Source: an uncultured Clostridia bacterium
GTDB lineage: Bacteria > Bacillota > Clostridia > TANB77 > CAG-508
DNA: 64,000 nt
Direction: 5' to 3'
Assembly: GCA_947624655.1 (NCBI GenBank)
Contig: CANQLH010000001.1
Location: 1-64,000, forward strand
In this document: positions 1 to 9,139 of the stretch, piece by piece
Position numbering within the stretch: the stretch's first letter is position 1
How the letters are laid out: the number at the start of each line of letters is the position of its first letter
The notes under the pieces: generated by a model
Told to the model about the DNA's origin: nothing
Database searches by the model: none
Seen by the model: the letters and a program-made list of their open reading frames with translations, nothing else
Translations under genes and position numbers: made by a program

Positions 1-14
1 CTGCAATATCTAAT

Positions 15-323
15 CTATCTATGCTTTGTTTTTTTAATTTTTCTTCCATTTGTTTGTGTCCTTTCTTTAACTTTTTTAATTGCTACCAATAATTCATTAT
101 CTTCTACTATTCTTTTACTATTTTGGTATTCATACTCTGCACCATTAAAATATACTTGATAATCTAAATTTTCTAATCTTATTTTGCTTAATTTTAAAAA
201 TTCATTAACTTGCTGTTCTGTAAGATTATTTTTTACTCTTAATTCAAAAAAAGTAAAAACTATTTTGCTTTCATCTTTTGTCATTTTTAGATTTATATAA
301 TCTTCTACAAATTGCGTATTCAT
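15..323 (-). CDS. hypothetical protein, 102 aa
   Basis: I do not recognise this small, highly charged protein. It has no membrane segment and no cysteine or histidine motif. The ATG at 323 follows an AGGAG-like ribosome site, and an extended -10 promoter (TGtTATAAT) lies just upstream, so it is probably transcribed separately from the gene at 440-625, whose terminator sits between them. It lies at the distal end of the transfer module of the conjugative element, so an accessory role in the element is likely but cannot be named. Confidence 0.55.
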   Translation of the reverse strand: MNTQFVEDYINLKMTKDESKIVFTFFELRVKNNLTEQQVNEFLKLSKIRLENLDYQVYFNGAEYEYQNSKRIVEDNELLVAIKKVKERTQTNGRKIKKTKHR

Positions 324-348
324 TTTTCACTCCTATCATTTGTCTTTT

Positions 349-354
349 ATTATA
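349..354 (-). promoter_or_regulatory. extended -10 promoter for the 15-323 gene
   Basis: TATAAT on the minus strand is preceded by TG one base upstream, the extended -10 form. It lies about 25 bases before the start codon and immediately after an intrinsic terminator. No good -35 box is visible. Confidence 0.5.
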
Positions 355-394
355 ACATAAAAAAATTTTTTTGTCCTTTGTCATAAAAAATTTG

Positions 395-436
395 CAAAAA
401 AAATAGTGGTACTCGCTATTTCTAGCGAATACCATT
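395..436 (-). terminator. intrinsic terminator after the 61-aa gene
   Basis: On the minus strand the arms TGGTATTCGCT and AGCGAGTACCA form a near-perfect stem followed by a run of eight T. It directly follows the stop codon at 440. Confidence 0.8.
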
Positions 437-439
437 TTT

Positions 440-625
440 TTATAATTTCTTTTCTATTGGGTATATAATTTTATCAATTTCATTATTTGATATAATTTTA
501 TTGCCAAGTGTAATTCCATAAGGATTTACTACTTCTACAAAATACTGATTATTATTTTTTTCTTCCAATATAGTTGCCCTATTATTATTTTTTAATTCAA
601 CTACATCAAATCTTTTTAATTTCAT
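440..625 (-). CDS. small hypothetical protein, 61 aa
   Basis: A 61-residue protein beginning MKLKRFDVVELKNNN. Its VVELKNNNRATILE and ITLGNKIISNNEI stretches look like a small beta-rich fold, similar in feel to short SH3-like or DUF4926-type proteins of conjugative elements, but I cannot assign it. A GGA-containing ribosome site precedes the ATG, and a strong intrinsic terminator follows the stop. Its position after the peptidoglycan hydrolase gene suggests it is the last gene of the transfer operon. Confidence 0.55.
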   Translation of the reverse strand: MKLKRFDVVELKNNNRATILEEKNNNQYFVEVVNPYGITLGNKIISNNEIDKIIYPIEKKL

Positions 626-690
626 ACTACATTTTCCTTTCGTACTTGTCTTTATTTTAACAAAGAACTATATTTTTTGCAAATCATTTT

Positions 691-2263
691 TTAATACATA
701 GGTGTTCCATAACCTAAAATAACACTACTATTTATATCATAGTCTTTTTGTTTACAAATATCTCCTCGTGAATTTCCCTCAATGGTATAGACTTTTCCGT
801 TTTCTGTTTTTTCTACAATTCCAACGTGATCTGCTTTGCCATCATTAGAGTCTGCCCAATCAAAAAATATAATATCTCCGACTTTTTGGTATATAACCAC
901 CATCTTGCCAAAGTCCACAAGTTTTAAACCAAACTACTCCCTCCGATTCACAAGCAGAAAATTTTGGAATAATTCCTGCATCTATATAACCACACTCATT
1001 TGCACACCAACTGACAAAACAAGCACACCATTCAACACGATTTTTGTAGCCATACCAAGACCAATAAGGTTGTCCACCTACATTTCCTATTTGTGCAAAT
1101 GCTACTTGTACTATATCACTACTTCCTGCAGATGAGCCATATAAAACTTCTGACCACATTTTGTTATATTCTTCTTTTCTTATTTCAGCAAGTTGTTCTT
1201 TTTGTTCATTGTTGAAATGATATTTTTCTATCATTTCTTCAACTGTTTTTCCTTTTATATCAATGTAAAGTATTTTTCTTTTTTCTTCTTGTTTTTTAGT
1301 AGTTCCGTCATCTTCTATTATTTCTATTTTTCTTTTTTCTTCTTTAACATTTGATGATATTTCATTCATTTCCCAAAAAATATCTTTTAGTTTTTGTATC
1401 TTTTTATCGTCTAATATCATTACATCACTTTGCTCATCTCCATTAGTAACCAAAACAGCATAAACTGACAAAACATCTTTCCATTGTGTCCTATTTGAAT
1501 TTATTTCATAATCATCGTGAGAATTATTTTTTTGAATATCTGTTATTTTATTTGTAAAATCTTTATTTATTTCTGTTATTACAGAACTCATTGTTTTTCC
1601 ATTAGTTGTACTTTTTTCATTTGAGAAGAAAATACCAAATACGGAACTACATATCATAGCAATCATACATATTATTACAACTACTAAAACAGCTACCCAA
1701 CCTCCTGCTAAAAGTGCAGTAATAATTGCCTTTGCACCTGCTATTATTCCTTTTATTGCAGTTATTGTAGCTTTTGCACCTGCTTTTATTGTTTTTACTG
1801 TTGTTTTTGCTACTTGAACTACTTTCTTTGTTGTTTTTACTGTAGCTTTTGCTGTATTTTTTGCCGTTTTGTAAGCAACTTTTCCTGTTTTCTGTGCTGT
1901 TTTTATTGTTCTTTTAGTATTCTTTATTGTTCCTTTTGTTATTTTTTCTGCTTTCTTTATAGACTTATTAGCTACTTTCTTTTTTATTTTTTGAGTTGTA
2001 TTTTTAATGTTTTCTGCTGTTTTCTGTGTAGCTTTTTTCCCATATTTATTGAATCTATCTGTACCCTTATAAAAAGCCATTTTACTTTCTTCTTGAATAA
2101 CATTTCCACCATAGCTATTTGTAGTATTTTCTTCATCGTTACTATTGTTATAATTTGCTTTGCTCTTTATCTGTATAAAATTTTCTTTTATTTTTGCAGT
2201 ACAGTTCTTTGCTCTATCAAATTTTTTTATTGTTATTGCTTCTTTCTTTTTTATATCTGCCAA
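691..2263 (-). CDS. CHAP-type peptidoglycan hydrolase of the conjugation system (one CGG frameshift)
   Basis: A 523-aa protein after joining at the in-frame CGG at 880. Residues about 75-190 are a Lys/Thr/Ala-rich stretch built of KTAKKT-like repeats. It is followed by a hydrophobic membrane segment near residue 195 (AVLVVVIICMIAMICSSVFG). The C-terminus is a CHAP/NlpC-P60-like cysteine peptidase, with Cys in WCACFVSWC and His in KADHVGIVEK. Without the shift the protein stops after KSRRYYIF. With one C skipped it reads KSGDIIFFDWADSNDG, the usual CHAP core, and includes the catalytic His. In Tn1549-like elements such an enzyme opens the wall locally for the transfer channel. It lies just downstream of sortase B and VirB4. 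Confidence 0.88.
878..880 (-). other. in-frame CGG, +1 frameshift site 1 (CHAP hydrolase)
   Basis: The codons read AGT CGG AGA in the annotated frame. Skipping the C gives AGT GGA GAT, restoring the P-K-S-G-D-I-I-F-F motif. Codon phase was checked from the start at 2263 (461 codons exactly). Confidence 0.88.
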
Positions 2264-2274
2264 GTTACCACCTC

Positions 2275-3012
2275 CTATGATATTTTTCTCGCTACTACAA
2301 CTAATCTTCCATTAGTTTGAGAATATTCACAAGTAGATAATGTTAAAAACTTGTCGCCTATTTTTATTTCTTGTTTAGTATCATAAAAAGAAAGTTCTTT
2401 ACACTTATTTATAAATGTATTGAACTCTTTTTCATCTTTTAAATTATAATAATCATAATATCTAAAACCTTTTGAACTATATACAACTGTTTTGAAAACT
2501 GATATTATTTCATATTCTGCTTTTTCTTCAAATGTGTAAAATTTTATTTTTTTATGCTTCTCATAGTAATCTTTTTGTTTATAATTTTCTAATTCTCCAA
2601 ACATTTTATTATTTTTTATATGATGACCATAGATAATCAAATTTTCGCTGTTTTTTATATCACAATTTTCTGCTAGATATGGTGTCCCCCATACAGAATA
2701 ATTTTTATAAAAATCTTTTCTTAAATAGTAATTCGGTCTATCTTTTGTCTGCATAACAGGGTAATTTATTTGTGTATCTTCTATTTTTAGCCACCCTATA
2801 ATGTCATTGTTTATTTTATACAAACTTTGCATATCAATATTTTCTTCTTGCTTTTCTTCATCTTCTTGATTATCTTGTGCAATTTGTACTATTTCATCAT
2901 AAATTTCTTCTTGTTCTTTATCTTCTTGATTATTCTTAAAAATAAGATAACTACTAATAAGCAATATGCCTATTAGTAGTATCATAACTATTATATATAT
3001 TATCTTTTTCAT
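2275..3012 (-). CDS. srtB: class B sortase
   Basis: A 245-aa membrane-anchored transpeptidase that attaches LPxTG-like surface proteins to the cell wall. An N-terminal membrane helix (residues 4-25) is followed by an acidic linker and the sortase domain. Catalytic His is in IIYGHHIKN, Cys in FLTLSTCEYS and Arg in NGRLVVVARK, the class B arrangement. A GAGGAG ribosome site precedes the ATG. The likely substrate is the element-encoded adhesin at 28742-33187, which ends in a TPKTSD-type sorting signal, hydrophobic helix and KRRNK tail. It lies between the CHAP hydrolase and VirB4. Confidence 0.93.
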   Translation of the reverse strand: MKKIIYIIVMILLIGILLISSYLIFKNNQEDKEQEEIYDEIVQIAQDNQEDEEKQEENIDMQSLYKINNDIIGWLKIEDTQINYPVMQTKDRPNYYLRKDFYKNYSVWGTPYLAENCDIKNSENLIIYGHHIKNNKMFGELENYKQKDYYEKHKKIKFYTFEEKAEYEIISVFKTVVYSSKGFRYYDYYNLKDEKEFNTFINKCKELSFYDTKQEIKIGDKFLTLSTCEYSQTNGRLVVVARKIS

Positions 3013-3017
3013 TAGTT

Positions 3018-5348
3018 TTACTCCTCGCTTGTTGTTTCTTCTAATTTTGTTGTCATTAGTTTGTATAATTCAGTATCTTTTGGAAATTTATTTCTAAATG
3101 GTATCTTTGAGTCTTTTACTCTTATTAGTCCCTCTCCTACATTAGAATTAGTTATATGTTTCATTTCCATTTCTGACATTTTTAGAATATTTGCAAGTTC
3201 ATCTCTATCTGTTGATGCCTGGTTTAACATTATAATCAATTCACTATTTGCTAACATTAGTCTTGCTTCTTTATTTCTTAATAGTTCCTCGACATTTTGT
3301 GTGATACCTGTCGCACATCCACCATATTTTCTAATTCTTTTCCATAACTTACTTATAAATTCTGATGTATATTTGTATTTGAATAATAAATAAATTTCAT
3401 CAATAAATATATAAGTGCTTTTTCCTTTTTTTCTATTTTGTGAAATTCTGTTTAGTATGCTATCTAATATTACAAGCATTCCTATCGGCATAAGTTGTTC
3501 TCCCAAATCTATTATGTCATAACAAATTATTCTATTTTTTACATCTACATTTGTTTGTTTTGAAAAAGTATTTAAACTTCCTTTTGTAAACAGCTCTATA
3601 CCTAATGCTATGTCTTTTGCTATTCTTTCTGGCTGTTGTAATAATACTTTTCTAAAATCTTCTAATGTTGGTGGTGTTCCTTTGAAATCTCCCTGTTTGT
3701 AGTACCTATATACTAATTGCGTACATCTGTCTATTATCGCTTTTTGCTGTACTACAACATTACTTCCACTCATTATTTGCTCACATAAAGATAGTATAAA
3801 CTCTGACTTTTCAATAACTGGTTCTTCTCCATATTCTTTATTAAGGTCTAATGCGTTAATATGGTTATTACTCGTTGATGATATTTTTATTACTTCTCCT
3901 CCTAAAGCCTTAACAAGTGGTTTGTATTCTGCTTCTGGGTCAATGATAATTATATCTGCATTTTCATCTCTTAATGCTATATTTGTAATTTCGTGTTTAG
4001 CAGTAAAGCTCTTTCCACTTCCACTAACACCTAATATAAATGAATTACCATTTTGTAATGACTTTCTATCTATCAATATCATATTTTTAGATATAGTATT
4101 TTTTCCATAGTATATTCCTTTTATGTCTTGTATTTCTTGAACTTTAAATGGCATAAAAACAGCTAACGATTCTGTTGTTAATGTTCTTTTTGTGTTTATT
4201 TTCTTAACACCACTTGGCATAACTGTACTTAATCCATCACATTGTTGGTATCTCAAAATACCTAATTGACATCTATGTTGTCCTGCTATTGATTTTAGTG
4301 TTTCTGTGTCATTATCTAATTCTTCTTTTGTATCTGCTATATGCACTATTGTTAATGTTCCAAAAAACATTCTTTGATCTCGTGCTACTAAATCTTCTAA
4401 AAAATCTCTACTTTCTTCTCTTTGCTTTTCTAGGTCATACGGTAAAACGGCAGAATGATTTTCATTTTGGTTTTGTCTTCTTTGCCATTGTGCAATATTT
4501 GTTTCTATTCCTAATATTACTTTTTCTGCTTTCTTTGTTGCTTCTTCTTTTGGTACAAGTTTCATATCAATACTTAACATCATATTTTTATCTAAATTTG
4601 TTAGTTCTGATATTATATCATCTCTAATATATGAAGCATATTCTTTTAGGAATAATACTCTGCCGTATTTATCTCCCATTTTAAAATAATCAGACTTAAA
4701 TTCAAATGTATCAGGACAAATATAATCTTTAAAACTATGTCCTTTTTTCATAAATTCTTTTATATCAAAATTATATAAATCTTCTTCTCCCATTCTAAAA
4801 AAGTCATAAAATATTCTTAATCTATCATTTACATCTAATTCAGTACATTTTGAATTTAATGTTGCAAATCCATTTTCCAAATTTGTTCCTGTATTTGAAA
4901 AATAGTTTCTCGCTTCTTCTATATTTTTTCTTTCAATGCTAATAGTTAATAATTTCTCTTGTATCATACCTTTTGAGCCTATTGCTTCTTTTTCTAAAAT
5001 ATCATTCAATTCTTTTCTATATTTTGTCAGATTATCATTTCCTAACTTTAATTTTATCTTGCTATCAAAATCTATTTTATTAAGTTTTCTATTGATAATT
5101 GTTAGTTTAGGAAAAGCAGTACAATCTAGTCCATTCAATATACTACCATACCCCAAAAACATTCTTTCTTTGTCTGATTCGCCAAGAACAGCATAATTTA
5201 CATCATCAAATCTAAATGTTTTAGAATACATATTATTGCCCAAATAAAAAAGCCCATCTTCATAGATAGACTTTATCGGTATTGCCTGTTGCACACTCTT
5301 TGGAACTTTAAATCTTTCTTTATTTATTTTTATTTTTGGTATGTGCAT
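3018..5348 (-). CDS. virB4: VirB4-family conjugation ATPase
   Basis: A 776-aa ATPase that powers assembly of the type IV secretion channel at the cytoplasmic membrane. Walker A is GVSGSGKSFTAKHE (about residues 440-453), the following strand is IIIIDPEAEY, and Walker B is STYIFIDEIYLLF (about 650). The length fits TraE/VirB4 proteins of Tn1549-like elements. The ATG at 5348 follows a GGAGGGAG ribosome site and lies within the end of the PrgI gene, so the two are translationally coupled. No in-frame CGG occurs and the gene is uninterrupted. Confidence 0.94.
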   Translation of the reverse strand: MHIPKIKINKERFKVPKSVQQAIPIKSIYEDGLFYLGNNMYSKTFRFDDVNYAVLGESDKERMFLGYGSILNGLDCTAFPKLTIINRKLNKIDFDSKIKLKLGNDNLTKYRKELNDILEKEAIGSKGMIQEKLLTISIERKNIEEARNYFSNTGTNLENGFATLNSKCTELDVNDRLRIFYDFFRMGEEDLYNFDIKEFMKKGHSFKDYICPDTFEFKSDYFKMGDKYGRVLFLKEYASYIRDDIISELTNLDKNMMLSIDMKLVPKEEATKKAEKVILGIETNIAQWQRRQNQNENHSAVLPYDLEKQREESRDFLEDLVARDQRMFFGTLTIVHIADTKEELDNDTETLKSIAGQHRCQLGILRYQQCDGLSTVMPSGVKKINTKRTLTTESLAVFMPFKVQEIQDIKGIYYGKNTISKNMILIDRKSLQNGNSFILGVSGSGKSFTAKHEITNIALRDENADIIIIDPEAEYKPLVKALGGEVIKISSTSNNHINALDLNKEYGEEPVIEKSEFILSLCEQIMSGSNVVVQQKAIIDRCTQLVYRYYKQGDFKGTPPTLEDFRKVLLQQPERIAKDIALGIELFTKGSLNTFSKQTNVDVKNRIICYDIIDLGEQLMPIGMLVILDSILNRISQNRKKGKSTYIFIDEIYLLFKYKYTSEFISKLWKRIRKYGGCATGITQNVEELLRNKEARLMLANSELIIMLNQASTDRDELANILKMSEMEMKHITNSNVGEGLIRVKDSKIPFRNKFPKDTELYKLMTTKLEETTSEE

Positions 5349-5703
5349 TTTTTACTCCCTCCTTTTCTAATCGTTTAATTTCATCTTTATACATTTCTTC
5401 ATATATGTTTTCTGGTTTAAAACATAAAACTTTTGGCATTAAAATTTCTGACTTAATCCAAGCTACAATAAATTCTTCTGCATTCATTCCGTTATACTTC
5501 ACAAAACCTAATACTCCAAAAGGAATTGCTCCTAATATACAAATCCAGGATAATGTTTCTAGTCCAAAATGTTCTCGTAGCAAAAAGTATAATAAAACAG
5601 CTACTCCACAAGCCAAAGCAGAAAAAATGAACTGTCGTAGCGATAGTCCAAAAAATACTTTCTCTGTATAATCTTGTATTTCTTTATTTATTTTGATTTC
5701 CAT
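5320..5703 (-). CDS. PrgI-family membrane protein of the conjugation channel
   Basis: A 127-aa protein with N-terminal INKEIQDYTEKVFFGLSLRQF followed by two hydrophobic helices (about residues 28-45 and 51-70), the typical PrgI layout found next to VirB4 in Gram-positive type IV secretion systems. It overlaps VirB4 by 29 bases. The ATG at 5703 follows an AAAGGAG ribosome site inside the end of the preceding gene. Confidence 0.85.
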   Translation of the reverse strand: MEIKINKEIQDYTEKVFFGLSLRQFIFSALACGVAVLLYFLLREHFGLETLSWICILGAIPFGVLGFVKYNGMNAEEFIVAWIKSEILMPKVLCFKPENIYEEMYKDEIKRLEKEGVKNAHTKNKNK

Positions 5704-6566
5704 TATCTGACCACTCCTTTAATTTGTTCGATTTTTGTTTTTTCTTTATTTCTTTTGTATTCTTCATCTATTTTATCTTTTATTTGTTCTAAACATTCTC
5801 TTATTTTAGTGCTAGGATTATTGTTGTTTTTCATTCTTTTAATTGAATAAACTCCTGTTCCAAAGTTATATTCAACTAATCTATTATTTATATAGCCCTG
5901 TGTTGCAAGTGGTATATTTACTTTATATTGTTTTGCAAGATAAAGTATATTGTTTTGATATGTTTCTCCATTGTAATAATCGTTATTTTTATAGAATCTT
6001 AATTCCTCTACTTTTACAATATCTCCTAAATGAATTTTCATTTTCATTTCTGCAATTTTACTTTCAAATATTTCATTTGTTGCAGAAACTTTTTCATTAT
6101 TAGCCTTTTCTAGTTTTTTTCTTTCTTCTGCGTTTTCTTGTTCTCTCTTATTTAAAAATTTTTCTCTACTTTGTTTAGATTTTTCATATAAAATAGGGTA
6201 ATGTGTTGCAATAAATTGTAATTCACATTTGTTAAAATACATACTTTTATCTATTTTCTTTTGAAAGAATTGTTCAAAATTCATTTTTGTAATAGTATTT
6301 TTTATATCATCACAATATTTTTTTATTTCTTGATTATCAAGATTTCCATTTTTTAATCTGTTAAAATCTATTGGTGCAATTCCTAATTCCCAATATATAT
6401 TATTTTTATCTTTTATTAACATATCTGCGTATGCCCAATCTTGCTTTGTTTTTAATATTGCAATTTCAAGACCATCATAGACTATTCTTGAAATAACTTT
6501 ATTTTTATTTTCTAACTCATTATCTTCTATACACCAAACATTTGCTATTTCATTTTTTATAAGCAT
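5703..6566 (-). CDS. hypothetical element protein, 287 aa
   Basis: Not recognised. The protein is charged, with a Glu/Lys-rich coiled coil in the middle (around REKFLNKREQENAEERKKLEKA) and no membrane helix. I place the start at the ATG at 6566, which has GGTGG eight to eleven bases upstream, rather than at the GTG at 6581. It sits between the 174-aa unknown gene and PrgI in the transfer operon and its stop overlaps the PrgI ATG. A structural or regulatory role in transfer is plausible but unsupported. Confidence 0.6.
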   Translation of the reverse strand: MLIKNEIANVWCIEDNELENKNKVISRIVYDGLEIAILKTKQDWAYADMLIKDKNNIYWELGIAPIDFNRLKNGNLDNQEIKKYCDDIKNTITKMNFEQFFQKKIDKSMYFNKCELQFIATHYPILYEKSKQSREKFLNKREQENAEERKKLEKANNEKVSATNEIFESKIAEMKMKIHLGDIVKVEELRFYKNNDYYNGETYQNNILYLAKQYKVNIPLATQGYINNRLVEYNFGTGVYSIKRMKNNNNPSTKIRECLEQIKDKIDEEYKRNKEKTKIEQIKGVVR

Positions 6567-6583
6567 ATAAAATTCCACCACCT

Positions 6584-7108
6584 TTATAAAGATTTGCCCT
6601 TATTTTTATCTTTACTTTTCTGTTTTTCTTCTTTTATCATTTCTTCAACTAACAATAGTTTTTTGTTTTCTATTTTCCATTCATTAACATATTCTTCTTT
6701 GGGTTGTGTCATTAAATAATTCGTAGAATAGCATAAAATGTTGTGTTCTATATTCTGTTTTAATTCTGTTAATATGCTTAATTTTGTTATTCTAATTTCA
6801 TCTTTTGTAGAAAATTTTTCCTCCAATTTTTCTTTTGCACTCTTTGGAAAATACTCATTAAATTTTTTGTCTAAAATTTCTAAAATTTCATTATCTGTCA
6901 AATCTAATCTAAACCATTTCAAGTCAGTATCTACTTCATCATTCCAATTATTATCTTCATCTTTTATTCCGTATTCAATACTTGCTTTTCCATTATTATA
7001 ATGAAGTTCAACGCATTTACCATTTTCTATCACTCTTGCGATCGTAAAATAATTCTTATCATCTAGTTCAGACATCTTTGTTATTGTTTCTATTACTGAT
7101 TCTTCCAT
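6584..7108 (-). CDS. hypothetical element protein, 174 aa
   Basis: Not recognised. An acidic N-terminal half (residues 1-90, including YNNGKASIEYGIKDEDNNW) is followed by a helical, lysine-rich C-terminus (EEMIKEEKQKSKDKNKGK). A GGAG ribosome site precedes the ATG. It follows the VirB6-like gene and precedes the 287-aa unknown by only a few bases, so it belongs to the same operon. Confidence 0.6.
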   Translation of the reverse strand: MEESVIETITKMSELDDKNYFTIARVIENGKCVELHYNNGKASIEYGIKDEDNNWNDEVDTDLKWFRLDLTDNEILEILDKKFNEYFPKSAKEKLEEKFSTKDEIRITKLSILTELKQNIEHNILCYSTNYLMTQPKEEYVNEWKIENKKLLLVEEMIKEEKQKSKDKNKGKSL

Positions 7109-7130
7109 ATTTTTATTTATAATCTCCTTT

Positions 7131-7968
7131 CTATAATCCCATCATCTCTCGTACTACTCTGTCTGATGCTTTTACTGTTCCTACTAGGATTAGCATATTG
7201 AATACTAATTCTCCTATATAACTCCATACTTGATTAACAACTTGTGCTGATGTGTCAATAGTTGGTGGCGAACTTGCAAAAAATGAAAATATAATACACG
7301 CTAATACAATAATCGCACCCTCTAAACATACTGCACAATAGCTTTTTATAAAACTCTTTCCTACTTGTTGGCTTGGCTCTCCTGCAAATGTTGATAATGG
7401 TATTGGTGCTATTGCTGTATATAAATACATCTTAAAGAATCTTCCATATACAGTTAAAATTACGATAAAAGATAATACCATTATGAACAATACGCCAATT
7501 ATAGCAACTGCCCATAATGGTATGCTTTCAAAAAAGCCACACGATTCAATAGCTGTTATCATTTCTTGTGGTAATGCCGTTTTTAGTTCACTACCTAAAC
7601 CTGCTGTTTCCATTATTGTTTGTACTACTCCCTGCACTATTTTAAAAATAGACAACATTAGTTCAAGTCCATAAGTTATTACTGCTTTTGATAATACAAA
7701 TCTTATAAATAATTTTAATACTTGTTCTGGCTTTTTTACTTCTGCAAAACTTCCGACAAGTTTTCACTATTCCTACCAAAAAGAATATTACCAGTAATGC
7801 TAACCCTATTGCTTGTAATGCTCCATTTATTCCTACAATAACATTCCATATAGTACCACCTTTAAATTCACTCGGACTTTGTGTAATTAGTGTCCATACT
7901 TCATTCAATTTACTATTCCAGGTATCTAATCCAAATTGTAAAACGCCTACAACCCAATTATCAGACAT
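7131..7968 (-). CDS. VirB6/TrbL-like polytopic membrane protein of the conjugation channel (one CGG frameshift)
   Basis: A 278-aa polytopic protein of the VirB6/TrbL-like family found in Tn1549-type elements. I choose the ATG at 7968, eight bases after GGAGG, over the GTG at 7977. Several long hydrophobic helices are visible, including IGLALLVIFFLVGIV and the repeated AVAIIGVLFIMVLSFIVILTV region. The standard frame breaks after FFLVGIVKTC. Skipping the C of the CGG at 7755 continues as GSFAEVKKPEQV and joins the rest. Its start overlaps the end of the methylase gene (ATGTCTGA). The protein probably forms part of the inner-membrane pore. Confidence 0.85.
7753..7755 (-). other. in-frame CGG, +1 frameshift site 2 (VirB6-like)
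   Basis: TGT CGG AAG becomes TGT GGA AGT when C is skipped, giving KTCGSFAEVKKPEQ. The phase matches both flanking reading frames. Confidence 0.88.
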
Positions 7969-8733
7969 TTTTTCCACCTCCTTTGCTAATAATTTCGTTA
8001 TTTATTCGCCTAATAGCAGTTTCATAATATTCTAAATCTATTTCAAAGCCTATATAATTTCGTTCTTCTTTTATACAAGCTATAGCTGTGCTTCCACTAC
8101 CGATACAACTATCTAAAATTAAATCATTTTTATTAGAATAAGTTTTTATTAAAAATTCTAATAACTCTACTGGCTTTTCTGTTGGGTGTTTACTAATAGA
8201 TGGGTGTACCTTTTTAAATTCTAAAATACTTGTTGGGTATTTTTCTATACTTCCTTTTCTTGTATCTTCTTGTAGTTTAAATCTTCCATAATTATTATTT
8301 ATAAAACTTTTATCCATATAATTTTTTCCTTTTCCGTGTAATGCTTTTCCTATTGTAAATTGTGGGTTATATGTTGGCTGTTTTTTTATAAAATACTGCT
8401 ATTTGTTCGTGTTTTCTTAATGGCTGTCTATTTGCATTTAAAAAACCACTTGTCAAAATTTTATTCCACACTAAATCGTATCTAAATAATTTTCTATTAC
8501 TATTTACTAAATCAATATAGAACTTGCCTTGTGCAAATAATAATATACAACCATTGTCTTTTATAATTCTTTCATATTCTGTCCATAACATATCTAGGGG
8601 TATTTTTTTATCTTTTTTATTTGCTGTTATACCGATATGGTAAATCAGATAAAATTAAGTCTATTGACTTATCTTCTATTTTTCTCATACCTGTAATACA
8701 ATCCTCATTGTAAATCTTATTTATTTCTAACAT
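7961..8733 (-). CDS. DNA adenine/cytosine-N4 methyltransferase (one CGG shift and one A7 shift)
   Basis: A 256-aa site-specific DNA methyltransferase when joined. It starts at ATG 8733 after a GAGGT ribosome site (MLEINKIYNEDC). Catalytic motif IV is DLPYG, whose Gly requires skipping the C of the CGG at 8634. The C-terminal SAM-binding motif is LDSCIGSGSTAIACI and the target-recognition linker is KKQPTYNPQFTIGKALHG. A second, different shift lies in a run of seven A (8381-8387), where six A would keep the frame. Such orphan methylases are common in Tn1549-like elements between VirD4 and VirB6 and may protect the element from host restriction. Confidence 0.85.
8381..8387 (-). other. A7 homopolymer frameshift in the methylase
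   Basis: The frame needs one base fewer here (FYKK then QPTYNPQF). This is the only shift inside the conjugative element not at a CGG. An assembly indel, a recent mutation, or slippage on A AAA AAA are all possible. Confidence 0.6.
8632..8634 (-). other. in-frame CGG, +1 frameshift site 3 (methylase motif IV)
   Basis: TAT CGG TAT becomes TAT GGT ATA when C is skipped, completing the catalytic DLPYG motif. Without the skip translation stops four codons later. Confidence 0.9.
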
Positions 8734-8800
8734 CTTACTACCTCTTTTTGAAAGTTAAAGGACAAGCCCACATTTGAACTTGTCCCTTAATTATTTCGTT

Positions 8801-9139
8801 TTAGCCACCTGTAATAAGGTCTAATATTTCTTTTGCAAAAGTGATTATTACTCCTCCTGCTAATGTTAAAAAGCCATTTGCTCTTTGACTTGCATCGTGG
8901 CTTTTTAATGCTAAACCAACTTGCACAATACCCCAACCTAATAGTATCATTCCTATTGCTCTTATAATTCCAAATATAAATGTTGATAAATTATTTATAA
9001 CAGTAAGTGGATCATCTGCTCCAAATACTGTACTCACTTGCGTTATAGTTAGTGCAAATACTGCTCCTAACACTAAACTTGTCCTCTTTAATATTTTATT
9101 TTTTTTTGTTTTATTCATTATCTTGTTTTTTTCTTTCAT
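8801..9139 (-). CDS. VirB2-like small membrane protein (Maff2-type)
   Basis: A 112-aa protein with a cleavable-looking signal segment (LKRTSLVLGAVFALTITQVSTVFGA) and two further hydrophobic helices separated by a short loop (FIFGIIRAIGMILLGWGIVQ and the final LTLAGGVIITFAKEILDLI). This is the layout of VirB2 pilins and of the Maff2 proteins found at this position in Tn1549-like elements. I choose ATG 9139, with GGAGG nine bases upstream. It overlaps the end of VirD4 by 29 bases. Confidence 0.72.
   Translation of the reverse strand: MKEKNKIMNKTKKNKILKRTSLVLGAVFALTITQVSTVFGADDPLTVINNLSTFIFGIIRAIGMILLGWGIVQVGLALKSHDASQRANGFLTLAGGVIITFAKEILDLITGG

Noticed and set aside
836-1135. Plus-strand open frames throughout the window
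   Set aside because: They are antisense shadows of AT-rich minus-strand genes, with Phe/Tyr/Cys/Ser-rich composition and no recognisable motif.
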